Made by a program: the position numbers and the translations under genes. DNA of 64,000 nt from Mucor racemosus. Its lineage: Eukaryota; Mucoromycota; Mucoromycetes; Mucorales; Mucoraceae. Each line of letters opens with the position of its first letter. Position 1 is the stretch's first letter. Where the stretch lies: the NCBI GenBank assembly GCA_027405735.1, contig JAPEHQ010000006.1, positions 558,001 through 622,000 on the forward strand, written 5' to 3'. The notes beneath the pieces were generated by a model, which was not told where the DNA came from, did no database searches, and worked only from the letters and a program-made list of their open reading frames with translations. Below, in pieces: positions 10,637 to 23,590 of this stretch.

Positions 10637-12420
10637 TTAGAAATCTCCCATTTCATCATCCTCATCCAAATCACCTTCTGCAATTTCTTGAGCAAGTTCT
10701 CTCTCTCTTTCCCTTGCTTCTTCAGCACTTGCTAACTCCTTTCTATGAGCATCCATTGGGAAACGCATTGCCTTGATAGCTTCATTATGAAGATTCAAAC
10801 AAAAGTTGATACGTTGATGATAGGCGTTTTGAGGTTCATTGGTACTGTAAATATCAGCAATTTCTTTGCTCTTCATGAAACCCTTTGAGTGATCCAAAGT
10901 TGCATCAATAACACCATCACGAATAGCCTTTGCAACAATAAACTCTGCATCTTCCTCACTATCCAAATGAAGCTTGATGCAAATATCTCTCAAAGAAATC
11001 TTGGAGTAAGAAAGACTGATCATACGAATACCTGTCTTGATGACATTGTGACGAAGACGAAGAATCAAAGTGTAAGTCTTGTCCTTTTTGAATACTGCAT
11101 CAAATTGAGCTAATCCTTCTTGGAACTTGTTGAGATCACCAACACGAACTGCTTGAGTAATAACGAGGTAAGGTGCAAGAGCCTTCTTCAAAATGGGTTG
11201 TCTAAAAAGTGATCTTTCAGGAATTTCTCCCATCAACAATTGAACAACAATAAAGAATTTGTAAGCGGTTTGTTGGAAACCGGCAGTAACGTTGTTTTGG
11301 GGTGCTTTACGGATAGCTTGTGTCAAGTAAGTATGGGCAGCAGTATAATCAAGTTGAAGTGCCTTGATACGTCCAAGATAGTAGGCATAACGAGCGGCTT
11401 GGTTGTTACCAGCCTTCTCGGGAAATGTACTCTTGGATACAAGTTTATCGGCTTGATCATAAAGGTTGTGGAAAAAGTAATTACGCAACAATAAATTCAA
11501 TAATGTTGCTTGAGATTCATCATCGTGTCTTAAAGTAGCTGTTCTATGTGCTGCCAATTGAATACTATTACAAATATTAGATGTTGGTAGTCATGTATAA
11601 TTTTAATAGCTTACGGTCTAATTTCAGCAAGCTTATTTGATAATTCATGGAAACGACCATGATAAAAGTATACACGAGCAGAGATTTGATCCAATGTTCT
11701 GCGGTTCATAATTGTCATTTTCTCTACAGTTTTGTTTGATAATTCGAGACCCTAAACAGAAAAAGATATTGTCAATGTGATTGAATCGCCATCAAATTGT
11801 TAAGCGTACCTTTTCAATCTCGTTTTTGTCTAAAAGATAAATCAATACATTCAAATGAAGATAGATATCAACTTCAGGCAAAACTGAATGTTTTTTCTCT
11901 ACATCCTCTTCTGTTGATGATGACTTTTCGCTCTATATATAATGAAAGTTAGTTACCATGGTAACGCATTTCTATTTTCTGATCTGAGTTTTTTGTTTCT
12001 TACCTCTCCCAAATATGATAAAAGTTCAGTTTTTTGAGCATCATCTATTTGAATTTATAAGCATTTGCATGACTCTACATGGTGGAAATGTCAACTTACT
12101 AGCACCATAATAATCTGTAATGACTTGAGCGAGAATATCTGAAGTTAAACGACGTCTAATGGAAGGTAAAGTTCTCAATACACGAGTAGTAAATCTTGAT
12201 TCAATAGTTTCGACAGCACGTTCCAACAAGATAAAATTACGCTTGATTTCTGCAAAAATACGTTAAACACGTAAGCCTTCTTTATGATTGTTGATTACGT
12301 ACCTGTAATTGTTTCCTTAACAAGACGTTGTTGCTTGGCTTCTTCATCCTCAACAATTTCCATAGCTTCAACTTGCTCGGCCTTTTCTGGTTGCTTTTGG
12401 TCTTTGTTGTTATTAGTCAT
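10637..12420 (-). CDS. RPN3: 26S proteasome regulatory subunit Rpn3/PSMD3
   Basis: Six exons on minus (12420-12303, 12249-12100, 12044-12004, 11932-11810, 11751-11615, 11564-10637), 498 aa, close to yeast and animal Rpn3. It is a non-ATPase PCI subunit of the proteasome lid. The acidic, Gln-rich N-terminus is followed by a helical-repeat region (Y.LGR..AL..DY..A..YL..A). The C-terminal PCI domain (about residues 300-430) contains [13 protein letters not shown] and [14 protein letters not shown]. The acidic tail ([13 protein letters not shown]) is typical of the family. All introns are short GT-AG. It diverges from the zinc-finger gene at 12682, leaving 261 bp for both promoters. Confidence 0.95.
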
Positions 12421-12681
12421 TTTTCTTTTTTATGTTATGTAAAAAGAAGTTATCAAATAAAATCAAAGCAGAAACTCGCAATGAGTTTTTTTTAAAGGTG
12501 TACGTATTGCGCGTCCTTTGTAACTTTGTAATCTAATGACATCACATACGGGTAGATGTGTGTGTGTGTGCTTCTCTCACCGGACAAATTCAATGAAATT
12601 TGAATGTCACTGTGCGTGATATAGGGAAGATGTACCGAGAATGGGAAGATTTTTTTTACATATTTGTTACATACAATTACA

Positions 12682-14169
12682 ATGTCTAATTCAATGTTGC
12701 CATTATATGATCCAGGATTAGATGTACAAGAGTTTAACAGTAGGTTTAATAGAATAACATTTTGTGATTCAATCAAAACCTAACAATTTCTGTAGTATAT
12801 CAACCATTAGAAAAAATCTTACCTTACGATCTGCCAAAACGAGATGTCATTACAACTAATAGTTCTGTAGAGACAAAGAAACCAGCAGCGATGGCATCAC
12901 CATTTGCCAAGAAAGAAAAAGATCCAGTGATTGATACATATTGTAAAGCATGTAAAAAGAAATTCAGCAATGAGCCTACGTTTACCAACCATTTGAAAAG
13001 CGCAAAGCATATTTCCAACGAAAAAAAACTCAAACCTACTACCAAAGGTCCTACCAACAATCAGAAAATAACAGTTCATCCAAAAGTTCAAGGTAAAGCT
13101 CTATAAAAATTATTTAAAGCTTATAATTTAACAAACAAAATCAGAGGCGCTCAGTTTACTGGATCAAGCCAACAACTCAGACAATGCATCGGTTGCCATA
13201 ACAACCTATTGGACTCAGGCACAGACATTATATGCATTGAAACGACCACAATACACCGAGAAAGCTTTACGAATGTTGATTAATTTGATAAATACATCTC
13301 CTGTTACAACATTTTCATCTGCGCAAATTACATCGTTTTTATATAACTCTCGATTAGCTTTAGCTCGATTGCTTTGTATTTATCAGCAGTTGGATGCTTC
13401 TCGCACAGTATATTTAGACGCTCTTGCAGGAAAATGGAAGCTAGAGACATTGGAGCTACTTGAGATTGCTAAAAATGTGCGCACATTGTCGATACGTGCC
13501 TTGACAAATGCATGTGATCAATTGGCTACCAAGTATTTAACCAGGGAAAGAAATAGAACAAAACCAGCACCTGCATTGATAGATCCCAACAACTCGATTG
13601 CATCGATTTTATGCGAAGTTGCCAATTTATTTGCACAAGAAGATCAGCAATGTAATAATGTACCATCTGAATATGTTGCCATCGTCTTGTACGCAACTTG
13701 CTCATTGGTATGTCCTTTTGAGCCTCTTTCTGGAATTACAAAAGACGACATTTACTATTTAATGATTCAAGTGTTCACATCGCTGGATGATTTAGATTTT
13801 AAAATAGTTGATGTCTATGCATTGGATTCAACAAATCTTTGGCATATGTTTAATGCATTATTAATAGCCATTGAAATAGGTTAGTATTTGCGGATATACA
13901 CAAAGAATTTCAACTCATATTTCCTTGTAGATGATCTTGTACGTGCAGAGGCAATTGAAGCCAATTTAAAGCAATTATTATACCCAGATATGCAACTACT
14001 ATGTGCTTTGTATAGAAAGAAATATACATTAAGCAATGAAAACGATATTTTACAACAACTTGATTTCATTATTTTGTTATTAGAACAAACATTAGATCCA
14101 TTAGTGATACGAAATCAAACTAAACAAGAACAATTGGATATTATAGATAGAATTCGTAATTGTATTTAG
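12682..14169 (+). CDS. C2H2 (U1-type) zinc-finger protein of unknown function
   Basis: Four exons (12682-12739, 12796-13092, 13145-13879, 13931-14169), 442 aa. A single C2H2 finger of the RNA-binding U1 type lies at about residues 70-95 (YCKACKKKF...F..HLKSAKH: two Cys two apart, then two His). The remaining 300 residues are helical and Leu/Ala-rich, resembling a TPR-like helical repeat (W..A..LY.L....Y...AL), but no family was recognised. The start is the first ATG after the divergent promoter and gives continuous frame through three short introns. It may be RNA- or splicing-related, judged only from the finger type. Confidence 0.75.
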
Positions 14170-14321
14170 TGAATACAACATTTCTTCCCCCTTAACTTGC
14201 CACAAGTTTATAATTATGGTGATTTCAAGGAGAATAATTTATTATTTTATATACAAAATATGTGAGTTTGGAAGGGGTAAATAGTTAGTTAATAATTGTA
14301 GTAATAAGTAAAGTCAACAAG

Positions 14322-15779
14322 TTAAATTCTTTGTGCAGTTTCTTGTTGAAGTCTATATAAAAACACCAAAGTTCTACTTAGATTGGCACAGCCCTGCTCT
14401 AATTGTAGTGCACGATAGGTTTTCATTAAAGAATGAGTAGCAAATTCAAACATTTGAGCTCTATGAGAATGCATTAATCTAGCATTGTTCAACATGTTTG
14501 AATAGTAATCTTGTCCAACTTTTGCGAAATGATCTGATAACCGAGAAATAGAAGTAGACCATACGCCTTGAGTTGATGATATTGATTCTTTTTCGTTAGT
14601 TGCATTTGGAGCCAAGATTTGTCTACACCAATAATAAGAACCACTATGGTTACCACTTCTTGTACGAGGTCTTTTATATTTAAGCACATGTGGCCAATCC
14701 CAACCAGCGGGTTCAAATACAGGTTTTGCCATATTAAATACCATGGGTGATTTTATACTACTATCCTGTTGTTGGTCTACATTTGATGCATTTCTGTTAT
14801 TATTATTATCGTCGTCATCTTGTAAAATGATGACAGATTTTCTTCTTTCTAAAAATGTTGAATTTCTTTTATCTGATGTTGTTGTAGTAGTAGTAGTAGT
14901 AGGATCAGCAGCAGCAGCAGCAGCAACAGCAGACGAGGTAGGTAAACTTGTAGGATAAGGTAAAATCACAGATTTTGGTCTTGTTATGTATACTTGTTGA
15001 GTTAATTTTTGAATTTCATCCAATACATCAACATCTTCTTCTTGTTGAAATATGCGATGATAACTGCCAGCCATTCTTGCTAAATTCTGAGCAGCATTTT
15101 CTTGAAACACCATACCAAAATCCCTTGCAACGTTATTTAATATGTCTTTTTTAGATTCATCCGACATACTTGATTCGTATACTATATAGTATTTACCAAT
15201 AGAGCTAAAACCTAGCCCTAATGTAGCTAAATGTGATCTTGTTATTTTGACAACGCGGTAATCTGGATGTGGATTTGAAGATGATGATAAAATAGAGAGA
15301 ACAATATTTTCAACATCTCTTTTACGATGTTTCCAATCATTTCTTAATTTCTTGAGTGCTTGAAGGAGATCTGTTAAATCTTCATGAGCTTGACCATATT
15401 CTTCTAATAAATTGGACAATCGTTGCACTTGGTCTAAATACCCGATACGTTCTAAATCATTGGCGTGCTGTCTTATGCATTGAGATTCAAGATGCATGGC
15501 ATATCTATCTCTAAGCATGAGAACCCATTCAGTTAAATTATTCCAATCTTCCATGCTAACAGGTATTTGTCGATGTTCAATTAGCGCTTTAGCCATTTTG
15601 TACGCATGTTGTTGCTCAGATTTTGATAACATGCCTAATTTTTGACATAGTTCCATTTGTTCAACTGAGCAAATTTGACCAAATGATTCAATTAAGGAAT
15701 TCTGAATGCTTGTTAAATCATTTGCATTTGTATTTGATGATGATAAATTGATAGATGGAGATAATGTAGTTGTAGCCAT
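14322..15779 (-). CDS. hypothetical protein, intronless
   Basis: 485 aa in one uninterrupted frame. Residues 1-60 are Ser/Thr/Asn-rich. About 60-250 is a predominantly helical region with no recognised domain, including a segment that could be coiled coil (DQVQRLSNLLEEYGQAHEDL). A low-complexity linker (Ala, Thr, Asp and Asn runs) at about 275-330 comes from trinucleotide repeats. The C-terminal 150 residues contain a Trp-rich piece (EPAGWDWPHVLKYKRP). Length, composition and a clean ATG after a T/C-rich leader support a real gene. It lies tail to tail with the zinc-finger gene, 152 bp apart. Function unknown. Confidence 0.7.
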   Translation of the reverse strand: MATTTLSPSINLSSSNTNANDLTSIQNSLIESFGQICSVEQMELCQKLGMLSKSEQQHAYKMAKALIEHRQIPVSMEDWNNLTEWVLMLRDRYAMHLESQCIRQHANDLERIGYLDQVQRLSNLLEEYGQAHEDLTDLLQALKKLRNDWKHRKRDVENIVLSILSSSSNPHPDYRVVKITRSHLATLGLGFSSIGKYYIVYESSMSDESKKDILNNVARDFGMVFQENAAQNLARMAGSYHRIFQQEEDVDVLDEIQKLTQQVYITRPKSVILPYPTSLPTSSAVAAAAAADPTTTTTTTTSDKRNSTFLERRKSVIILQDDDDNNNNRNASNVDQQQDSSIKSPMVFNMAKPVFEPAGWDWPHVLKYKRPRTRSGNHSGSYYWCRQILAPNATNEKESISSTQGVWSTSISRLSDHFAKVGQDYYSNMLNNARLMHSHRAQMFEFATHSLMKTYRALQLEQGCANLSRTLVFLYRLQQETAQRI

Positions 15780-17132
15780 ACTTTTTTTTTTATGATTTTA
15801 ATATTGCATTAAAGAAGGGGGAGAGACAAGAAGAAAGAGGATTCTGTACTCAAAGCACATTTTATATAAAAATAGCACCTCCCCCCCCCAATTCCCTCAC
15901 CCCCTCTCTTGCCTGTAATACAAAAAAACGACAATGTATTTTCTTATTATTGTGATACACTAGTTATTCACTAATCAAACCACAAGGTCGACAACAACAA
16001 CAACAACAACAACAAGAACAAGAACAACGTTATTTAGTTTAATTAAATGTGTATGTAATGTAATGTTTGTAATTCGAAGCATCGATCTTACTTGAAATTT
16101 CTAAAGTAAACATTACTACCTTGAAGTAAATACAGCTTTTTTTTTTCTTGCTTCTTTATTTCATTTAACCTTTTTATTGCCTTTTTAAGCCATCATGATC
16201 GTTTACAGTTGCTCATCTAGGCCGCTTAAATCGTGTACCCCTTTTTTTCTTTCAAGTATATATTACATTTTTCATACCGTTTCTTTGACAATGAAAGGTT
16301 CTTTTTGTATATTTCACAAGAATTATATCCCCTTTTTTCAAAGAAAAGCATTATATTGTGTACAAATTTAACAAAAAAGGATACATAAAAAAGGGGAAAT
16401 TTAGGATATGTTTATATCCAAATGAAGGCACGTTTTTCTTGTCTCTTTCTCTTTTGCTCTATTACTAAGCCTGTGCGTTCTGAAATGTAATTTATTTTTG
16501 ATAAATATGCAAGCTTAAATTCGTAACTTTTGGCCCATTCCACACCCATACACATGTCATTTCCCTGTATAACTTGTGCAAAGAAGTGGTCTGATATTTT
16601 TATCTTTTTTTACAGGAAAAATTTAAAAAAAAAGGGTATGGAAATTACCTTTTATATAGAGTGCATGGTTCAAAAAGTCAACATTTTGGATTTTGCATTG
16701 ATCAAATGTGTTTATTTCATTGGCTTTTGACAGAATGGTCTGATAATTTTATTGTACTACACCCTTAAAAAAGTGGGAGATCGGATATCAATAGTAAATA
16801 AATTGACAATTGTTTGAAAAGTCGTAAGATTTATTGCTTTAGGATGTGGTTGCTGGTGGTACAAGTATTTCCTCTTTTTGTCTATTGAAAAGTGTAACCC
16901 ACACACCTTTGCGGTTAAGCCCTTTTATGATTTGAATAATGTAATTTATTTAAAATTGTGATTTTATCATCTTAAAATTCAAAACGATTTAATATTATTA
17001 TATGTACAGAAATACTAACCAAAAAAAAAAAAAAAATAATACTACTTCTACCTACGACAACTACTGCTACAATATGATATATATATATAATATTTATAAA
17101 AAGGGGGTGGGGGGGTATGATATACAAAATGG
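15780..17132. other. intergenic: promoter of the 14322-15779 gene and 3' flank of the IQ gene
   Basis: Contains a run of C near 15880, a CAA trinucleotide run near 15990, T-rich tracts and a G-run near 17105. No supported gene. The part next to 15780 is the likely promoter of the minus-strand gene. Confidence 0.4.
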
Positions 17133-19156
17133 TTATTTCTTTATATTTGATGATCGAACTAGAGTAGATCTTCTTGATGTAGTAGCAGAAGCAGCAGCGG
17201 AAGAAGAAGATGGCTTGGTTGATTTAAGCCCTACATTTGCTAAAGAAGACGTTCTATCTCTTAATGATGATTTGATACGAGTTCGATTTATGATCGGAGA
17301 TGCTGCGGCAGATGCAGTGGCAGGTACAAGTGGGGTTCTTTTACTTTTTAATGAACTATTACTACTGACAACAGGAGGAGGAGCAGATGCAGTTGCTTTC
17401 AATAATTGTTCTTGCAATACTTTCCTTGAATGGCTTTCACGTTTCACACAAAGTTCTAATTCAGTTACTTTAGATAAGAGTGTTTGATACTTTTCGTGAC
17501 CTTTGTTGTTTTCATGTGGTATTTGTTGTTGTTGTTGGTACACTGATTCTAATCTCTTCATTCTTTCTTCTGCTTGTTGTCGCTTTTTGACTTCATCTTT
17601 TAAAACGGTTTCAATTTCTGCTATTCGATTCTTTTGATGCAATTGACGTTGCTCAAATGATTGATTGAGTCGTTGTAGTAAATGCACCATACCAGCAATC
17701 GGTGTACGTTGACCTGTTGTTGCCATGGCAACCTTGCCCACTTTATTTTCTAATACCAAAGGAGTTGATTTATTTTGATATTCTTTCCAAATGTCTTGTA
17801 TTTTAGTTGCAGCGGTTTCTATTGCTGTTGAATCATGTTGAATAGCATTATCGTCTTTCTTTGTAAAAATCAATAAGCGTCGAGGAACATAATGTTTACG
17901 ACATGTTTCATCTGGTGGAAACAAAGATGTGTTGGATGTAATGCTGTTGGCCCATCGTTTACCAGCATCACTTTTGAATTGGATTTTATGACTATGACAT
18001 GAAGAAGGTGTAGGTGACATGATTAGATGTTTGTTAGGTAAAAGAGTTTTTGTAGAGGATCGTTCAACATCATTCATCCAATCTATGACAGCTCGATCTT
18101 TATTTGGTTTTGAGTTGGATTTATTGGTTTTAATCTTTTTGGAAAACCATTCATTCAATGCTAATTGATCAGGTTGACGCATATCTGTAGATATCGTTGT
18201 TGTTGTTGTTGTGGTAGGTGGCGGTGGTGGTGCTAATGTGTTGTAAGAAGGAGTAGGAGTAGGATGATCAGCAGCAGAGGTAGGGGCAGAAGGTACCACG
18301 TGATCTTGAAGAACGGATATACGACGACGTTCTGCTGTAGATGTCGCTAATTTTTTAAGAAATCTTGAGCGAGGTGGAAATTCGTAATGTTCTTGTTCTG
18401 GTGTTAGTGTTTGCGGCACAATAATTTCTTGTCCACCATCAGGATATCGTTTAATAATAGCCTAATGAATTTTTTTTTTCAAAAGAAAGAAAAAACAAAT
18501 GTTAGAAATGCGAACAGTATCAAAAGAAAGAATAAAAAAAAAAAGGGAAAGAAAATATAAAACGAGGATATTGATTTATGAAACATATTTCGTTATTATC
18601 TTATTTGTTTTTCATATATAAAATATAATATCTCTATCCTCACTCTTTTTTCTTTTTCTTTCTTTTTTTTTGCCTGGTTGAGATGAGCCTAATAAATGTA
18701 ACACGAAATTATATTTGTACATTGTTTTTTTTCCCCCCCATTTTTTTTTTTTTTTCTGAATTATGAAATTGACAAAATGCTCATAAATATATGGAATTAT
18801 AAAAAAAAAATAAAAATAAAAAAAGAGTGAAATAGAGCTGAAATCGACAGAAATAAAATAATAACGAAATGTTGTTTCTTCCCTAAATCAAATGTAAAAT
18901 AAAAATATAAAATAAAATTATGGCGCACCTTCTTCCGGTCGCCCCACATCATAAGAGACCGGGGTTCACGTCTACGATGTAGCACTTGTGCCATTGCTGT
19001 CGCTGCTCTAGCTGCTACTCTTTTTTGTTGCTTCTCCTCTATTGATAAAGAAGACTTTTTGTTGGATAATGCGTTGGGGCCCGTGCGTGTCTGTAGTGGT
19101 GGCCGTGCTCTGCTACTCTTCTCCTTGTTTTTTTCATTTTGAACCAGTTCATGCAT
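17133..19156 (-). CDS. IQ-motif, coiled-coil, low-complexity protein
   Basis: Two exons on minus (19156-18929 and 18461-17133) joined across a 467-nt intron, long for this window. Donor GTGCGC and acceptor TTAG keep phase 0. 518 aa. Exon 1 is basic and Arg/Lys-rich with a possible coiled coil (EEKQQKRVAARAATAMAQVL). Exon 2 has Pro/Thr runs, an IQ-like segment (AATKIQDIWKEYQNK) at about residue 285, a heptad-rich coiled coil at about 325-425, and a Ser/Arg/Ala-rich basic tail. This suggests a calmodulin- or cytoskeleton-binding scaffold, which is inference only. The long T-rich intron makes exon 1 the least certain part. Confidence 0.7.
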
Positions 19157-22100
19157 TTAATAAACCTGGAAGGAATCGTCGTGTTGGAATTTATGTTTTT
19201 TTTTCTTTTTTTTTTCTTTTGTAATATTTACACTGATTTTTATATATGTATAAGAAAAAAGAAGAGAGAGAAAGAGAGAGAAAGAGAAAAGAAAGAAAAA
19301 AATGGCTCTGTTTGTTGGACAGCAAAGCAAAGAAGAAGAAACAATTTTATAAAAACATATATGTTTATATAAAAAATGATTATTGATTTGTTTTTGTTAA
19401 ATGCCCAAAAGGCAAAAAAGTGGAAAAAAAGAAGAAAAAAAAAGTAAAAGAAAAAGAGAAATGCTAACTTGTATTCACGTTATTTTTAAAAAGCACGTGA
19501 GTTACAAGCATAGAAAAAAAGTGCGTATAAAATAACGTACTAGTAAACTGATTTTGTATATAAATCTGCAGGTATAAAGGAATAGCTGGAAAAACCCTAA
19601 TATCAATTGGTCGGTTTATCAAAACAAGTTACCCTTTCAAGTAAAATAGTAATCATATTCTGTAAACTTTTCAGGTGCCAGTTCTTTTTTTTTTATGGAA
19701 TTTATATACATATTGTGTATCTATCATTAGTAAAATTTCATACAAAAAACGTAGCATTTTACACGAAATGACTTGACATTCAATCCGTATCATTTTCCGT
19801 ACTATTTATATTTACATGATGTTTACTATAAATACAAAGGAAGAGGGTTCTGTTCTCTCCCTTAATGTTATATATTCATTATATACAGTCATTTCACTTG
19901 AAATGAAATGATTTAATAGGATCATCATTAAATGAATGACAATGTATGTATGATCTGCAAAAAAAAAACAGACAAATGAGCATATAATATATACTATTCA
20001 TAAATGAAATGTACATATCATCATCGTCTTTATATATAGTAAATTCTCCTTTTATATATAAACAATCGTATATAAAAGCACAGTTACACTTTATAAATTA
20101 AAAAAATTCATGGTAACTATCATATTAAATATACTATCATCCTTAGTTTATTAATACTTTTTTATTAATCGCGAAAAAAATATTGATATTCATATTACAT
20201 TACATGTCCATGCAGCCTTAGTAACGTAAAATTGAGTATTTATACATGACATATAATCAAATGGCATACAACATCTGCACGAGTTTTTTTATTTGTTTTG
20301 ATGGTGGCAATAGTTGCCGTCGTCCGTCGTGGTTGTTTATTCCTGATGTCGTCGTATCTAATATCAATACCAATTAATACTATTACCCACCATAATGCTC
20401 GTCAGACATTACACCCCCTTTTTGTGTGTGTATATGCGTGTGTTTTTTTGATCGTGCACTTGATTAATTGTGTGTCCGGTTATACCATTTTAAGATGCCC
20501 CCCCTTTCTCTCTCTCTCTCCTACTTCCTCCTTATCTTTCTTGACTTGTTTCAATGAAACCTTATATAACTTGTTTGCGTATCGATTCGAGCTAAACGCA
20601 AAGAAAAATATTAATTCAAACCAAAAGAACCATCTGGCTTTCATAAAAATTGCATAGGCTGCAGGTTTGTGATGAAAGGTCCCTGGAAGTTTTGTACATT
20701 TATATTTTTCTAGTTGACAGAAAAAGAAGATTGTATATATTTCTTTTTTCTTTGGATAGTTTAGATGTATAAATATAGCGACAAACCCATAATTAGAGTC
20801 TTTTTACTTAGATTTAATCAAATTTAATAACCTGGTAATAAAGAAGATTTTGCATTACCTATGAATAGCTTAATGGCGCTTTTTTATTTAATAAATTTAT
20901 TATCTTTTTTTAGTCAAGAAAAACTTAAAATGATCGTTTCAGGGGCAATATTAACATTCATTCGCCGATCCAATACGACCAATGAAGTAAGTTTTGTACC
21001 TGAATTTTCCATTTTGGTTTCCCAGGGTTTACTTTCAGGCTAAATGAGAATTTCAAATACCGGTTAGATTTTTTCATTCCATTTTCGCGAATTTGCAAAA
21101 ACAAAAAAAAAATCGTCGTAAATCTGCAAATATCTCAACAAAATACATAGAAACTTAAATATGCTTTTTAATACTTTTATGTATAGAATTACAAGGCGGT
21201 TTTAATGGTTTAACTTTTAAAAGAATTTATAACTAAATTTTTTGCAGAATTTTTAAAAATAAGCAAAATTGTAAATGTGGCAAAATGCACATTTATTGTT
21301 ACACAAAGTCCAAATAAATGGATTGGAATGATGCGTTGGTCAATTCTGCTCATTTTGTACCAGTATTTACCTTAGTAAAAAATTTCGTTTTTCCGACGAA
21401 AAATCCGATTTTATAATTTTCATCGATTTTTGCCTATGATTGTAAAGGGTTGGAGGTCAATTTTCGATATGTTTTTCATCACCTCAAAAATATGAGATAA
21501 AAATATGGCAACAAACTACGCAACGTTATAAATGGTTTTGGCTGTGTTCGCGCTTCAAAAAGTGCCACAAAGCACCCAAAACAATCCTTTAAAATTAGTC
21601 ATTTTTGGAAGGTTTTATCACTAAAATCAATATTGAAGGAGATTTATTGAATATATTATATGAGTCTATACACTTTTCATCGTTCACTTAGATACAAAGA
21701 ACAAGATTATCATCATATTTTAACAAGAAATCAATTTAAAGCGGCTTCATCTGGGTTTTACAGAACCAAAATACATGGCTCAGCGCAGCATACATGACTT
21801 AATACGTTGGTACAAGACTTTTGGGATAAGTTTTTGTGACCAGAGATAAGCATTTCATAAAGCGGGCTATTTTTCTCAATTATTTAAAAGTAATTAACAC
21901 GTTTTTATCAAATGGCGCTTTTTGAAGTGCATAATTATGCTAATTCCTGTGAAACAATAAAAAACGCAATAAAGAGAAGGAGGTGATTTGTAGTTAGTTT
22001 TCATCTCTTTTCAAATACTGATAATTTGAGCCATGAGCACTTCCACAATTTTATGACGAAATGTTGTTGTATTCTTTACAAGAAAGACCAGTATGTCCTC

Positions 22101-23590
22101 AAGTTCAATACAACAATTCAGGTGACCATCGCCCGTCTTTTTGATATACATGTATCTGGCAGCCTCCATATCAAATAAAACAACTTCCGTTTGATTCAAT
22201 AAAAATATTTTTATGTTTTTGATTCGTCCTTCTTTATTATTGCAATAAAAGAGATATATAGCAAGCGAACAATATACATATATACCATTTATAGGGGATA
22301 TCATCATTGTAAGGAAGTAAAATTTCAGATTTCACTCCATATCTTAATCAAAGAATTGAGCTCCATGCCACTTTTACTTGTGATAGCTGCTTTTCATTTA
22401 TGGTATATTCTACTATCAAGAAGTTTATTACTGATTGCTAGGGTAGATGCCAACATGTGAGAGTAAATAGAGCACATTGACTCGTCCTCATTATTTAAAT
22501 TCTCGATATAACCCCAAATTGTTAGCACTTGTATAGACTTTATTCGGATCTAAATTTTTATAGTTTAATTGATGTAAGTGTGAGATAACTTACTTATCAA
22601 AGTGCATACATTGTTGATTCTCTTGAGTCTTTCACTAGAGCCGTCAACTTCAAATAACCCTAGCGTCTATGAGATTTTGTAATAACACTCTGTTCCTCAT
22701 CTGCGAAAAAATGTTGTTACGAACCTAACGCTTTGCCCAAAATGTCTTTTATACTTTTTAAACAAAAGCTATTAGCTTTAATGAAACAAGATATGAAACA
22801 TGCAATTGCTTTATAGCATGCCTTTGCTTATTAGAAAGATCATTATGTCTTCCAAATCGGGATTCGACAGCATGTACAATAATTGTGGGGTTTAGCAATT
22901 TTTATCATTTTGCAGCGCTTTTGTAAGCAATTGAAGCAGAAAAGCGCTGTTAGGTAGTGTTTAGGCTTGTATGCAGAATTTTTCAGCGTTTTTCCTACCA
23001 AATGTTTATTATCTGATTTGTTTACTTCAAATTCTGGCTTCTAATTCTCAACTATTTGGGATCGACCGTACGTTGTAACTCAACAAATTGCTATAAAAGG
23101 GCTGAATGACAAAAAAAAGATGTTTACCTGGTATGACCAAGTAATCCTGTATATGTAAGGTTGATATATAGAAAATAACATTTGCATATCATATTTTAAC
23201 AGATTTTGAGTATAATACATTTAGTTTATTTAACAAAAAAAAATTCCTAATTTTTCTGTGATACTCTAAATTTGCCTTTTAATTAATGAATTTATAGATG
23301 GTTTGGACAGAAGAAAAAGCTAAAATTACCTTTTTACCCCGACTAGTGAAGTTTGAACAACACTTGGCATAGATACAAATAAACTGCAAAGGGAAATTCA
23401 ACAGTGTTCTTCTCTTCTTCTTCTTTTTTTTCCTGCTCCCCGTTTTTATACACTTTTTTTTTTTTTTTTTTTTTAAAAAAAAAGCATCCTTATTTCATTA
23501 GACATCAACCCCTTTACTTTCCTTTCTTCTCTTTTCTTCCTCCTATTTTATTCCATCAGACATTTACCCAACAGAAAAAAAAAAAAAAAA
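19157..23590. other. 4.4-kb gene-poor region
   Basis: AT-rich, with purine tracts (GAGA-type near 19260-19300), many homopolymers and a CT run near 20505-20520. Two frames at 20298-20657 and 20861-21043 look random. A weak pseudogene-like signal is listed separately at 22011-22680. The final 190 bp before 23591 are pyrimidine-rich (T-run at 23454-23474) and end in an A-run directly before the ATG, forming the leader of the next gene. Confidence 0.45.
22011..22680 (-). pseudogene. possible decayed gene of unknown type
   Basis: On minus a 98-codon frame (22307-22011) reads protein-like in its second half (VVLFDMEAARYMYIKK, IELEDILVFLVKN). Upstream on the same strand (about 22680-22320) there are further protein-like pieces (SSERLKRINNVC; STLAISNKLLDS) separated by a GT-AG intron-like gap and by stops. 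This could be a remnant of a multicopy fungal family, but I could not identify it. Confidence 0.2.

Noticed and set aside
14743..14958. 71-codon plus-strand frame with Val and Ala runs
   Set aside because: Complement of Thr and Ala repeats in the 14322-15779 gene.
17002..17487. 161-codon plus-strand frame
   Set aside because: Antisense to the 3' end of the IQ/coiled-coil gene; its Ala/Asp/Val runs are the complement of low-complexity codons there.
20298..20657. 119-codon hydrophobic frame
   Set aside because: Composition of translated T/C-rich DNA, no domain, no intron-exon context.
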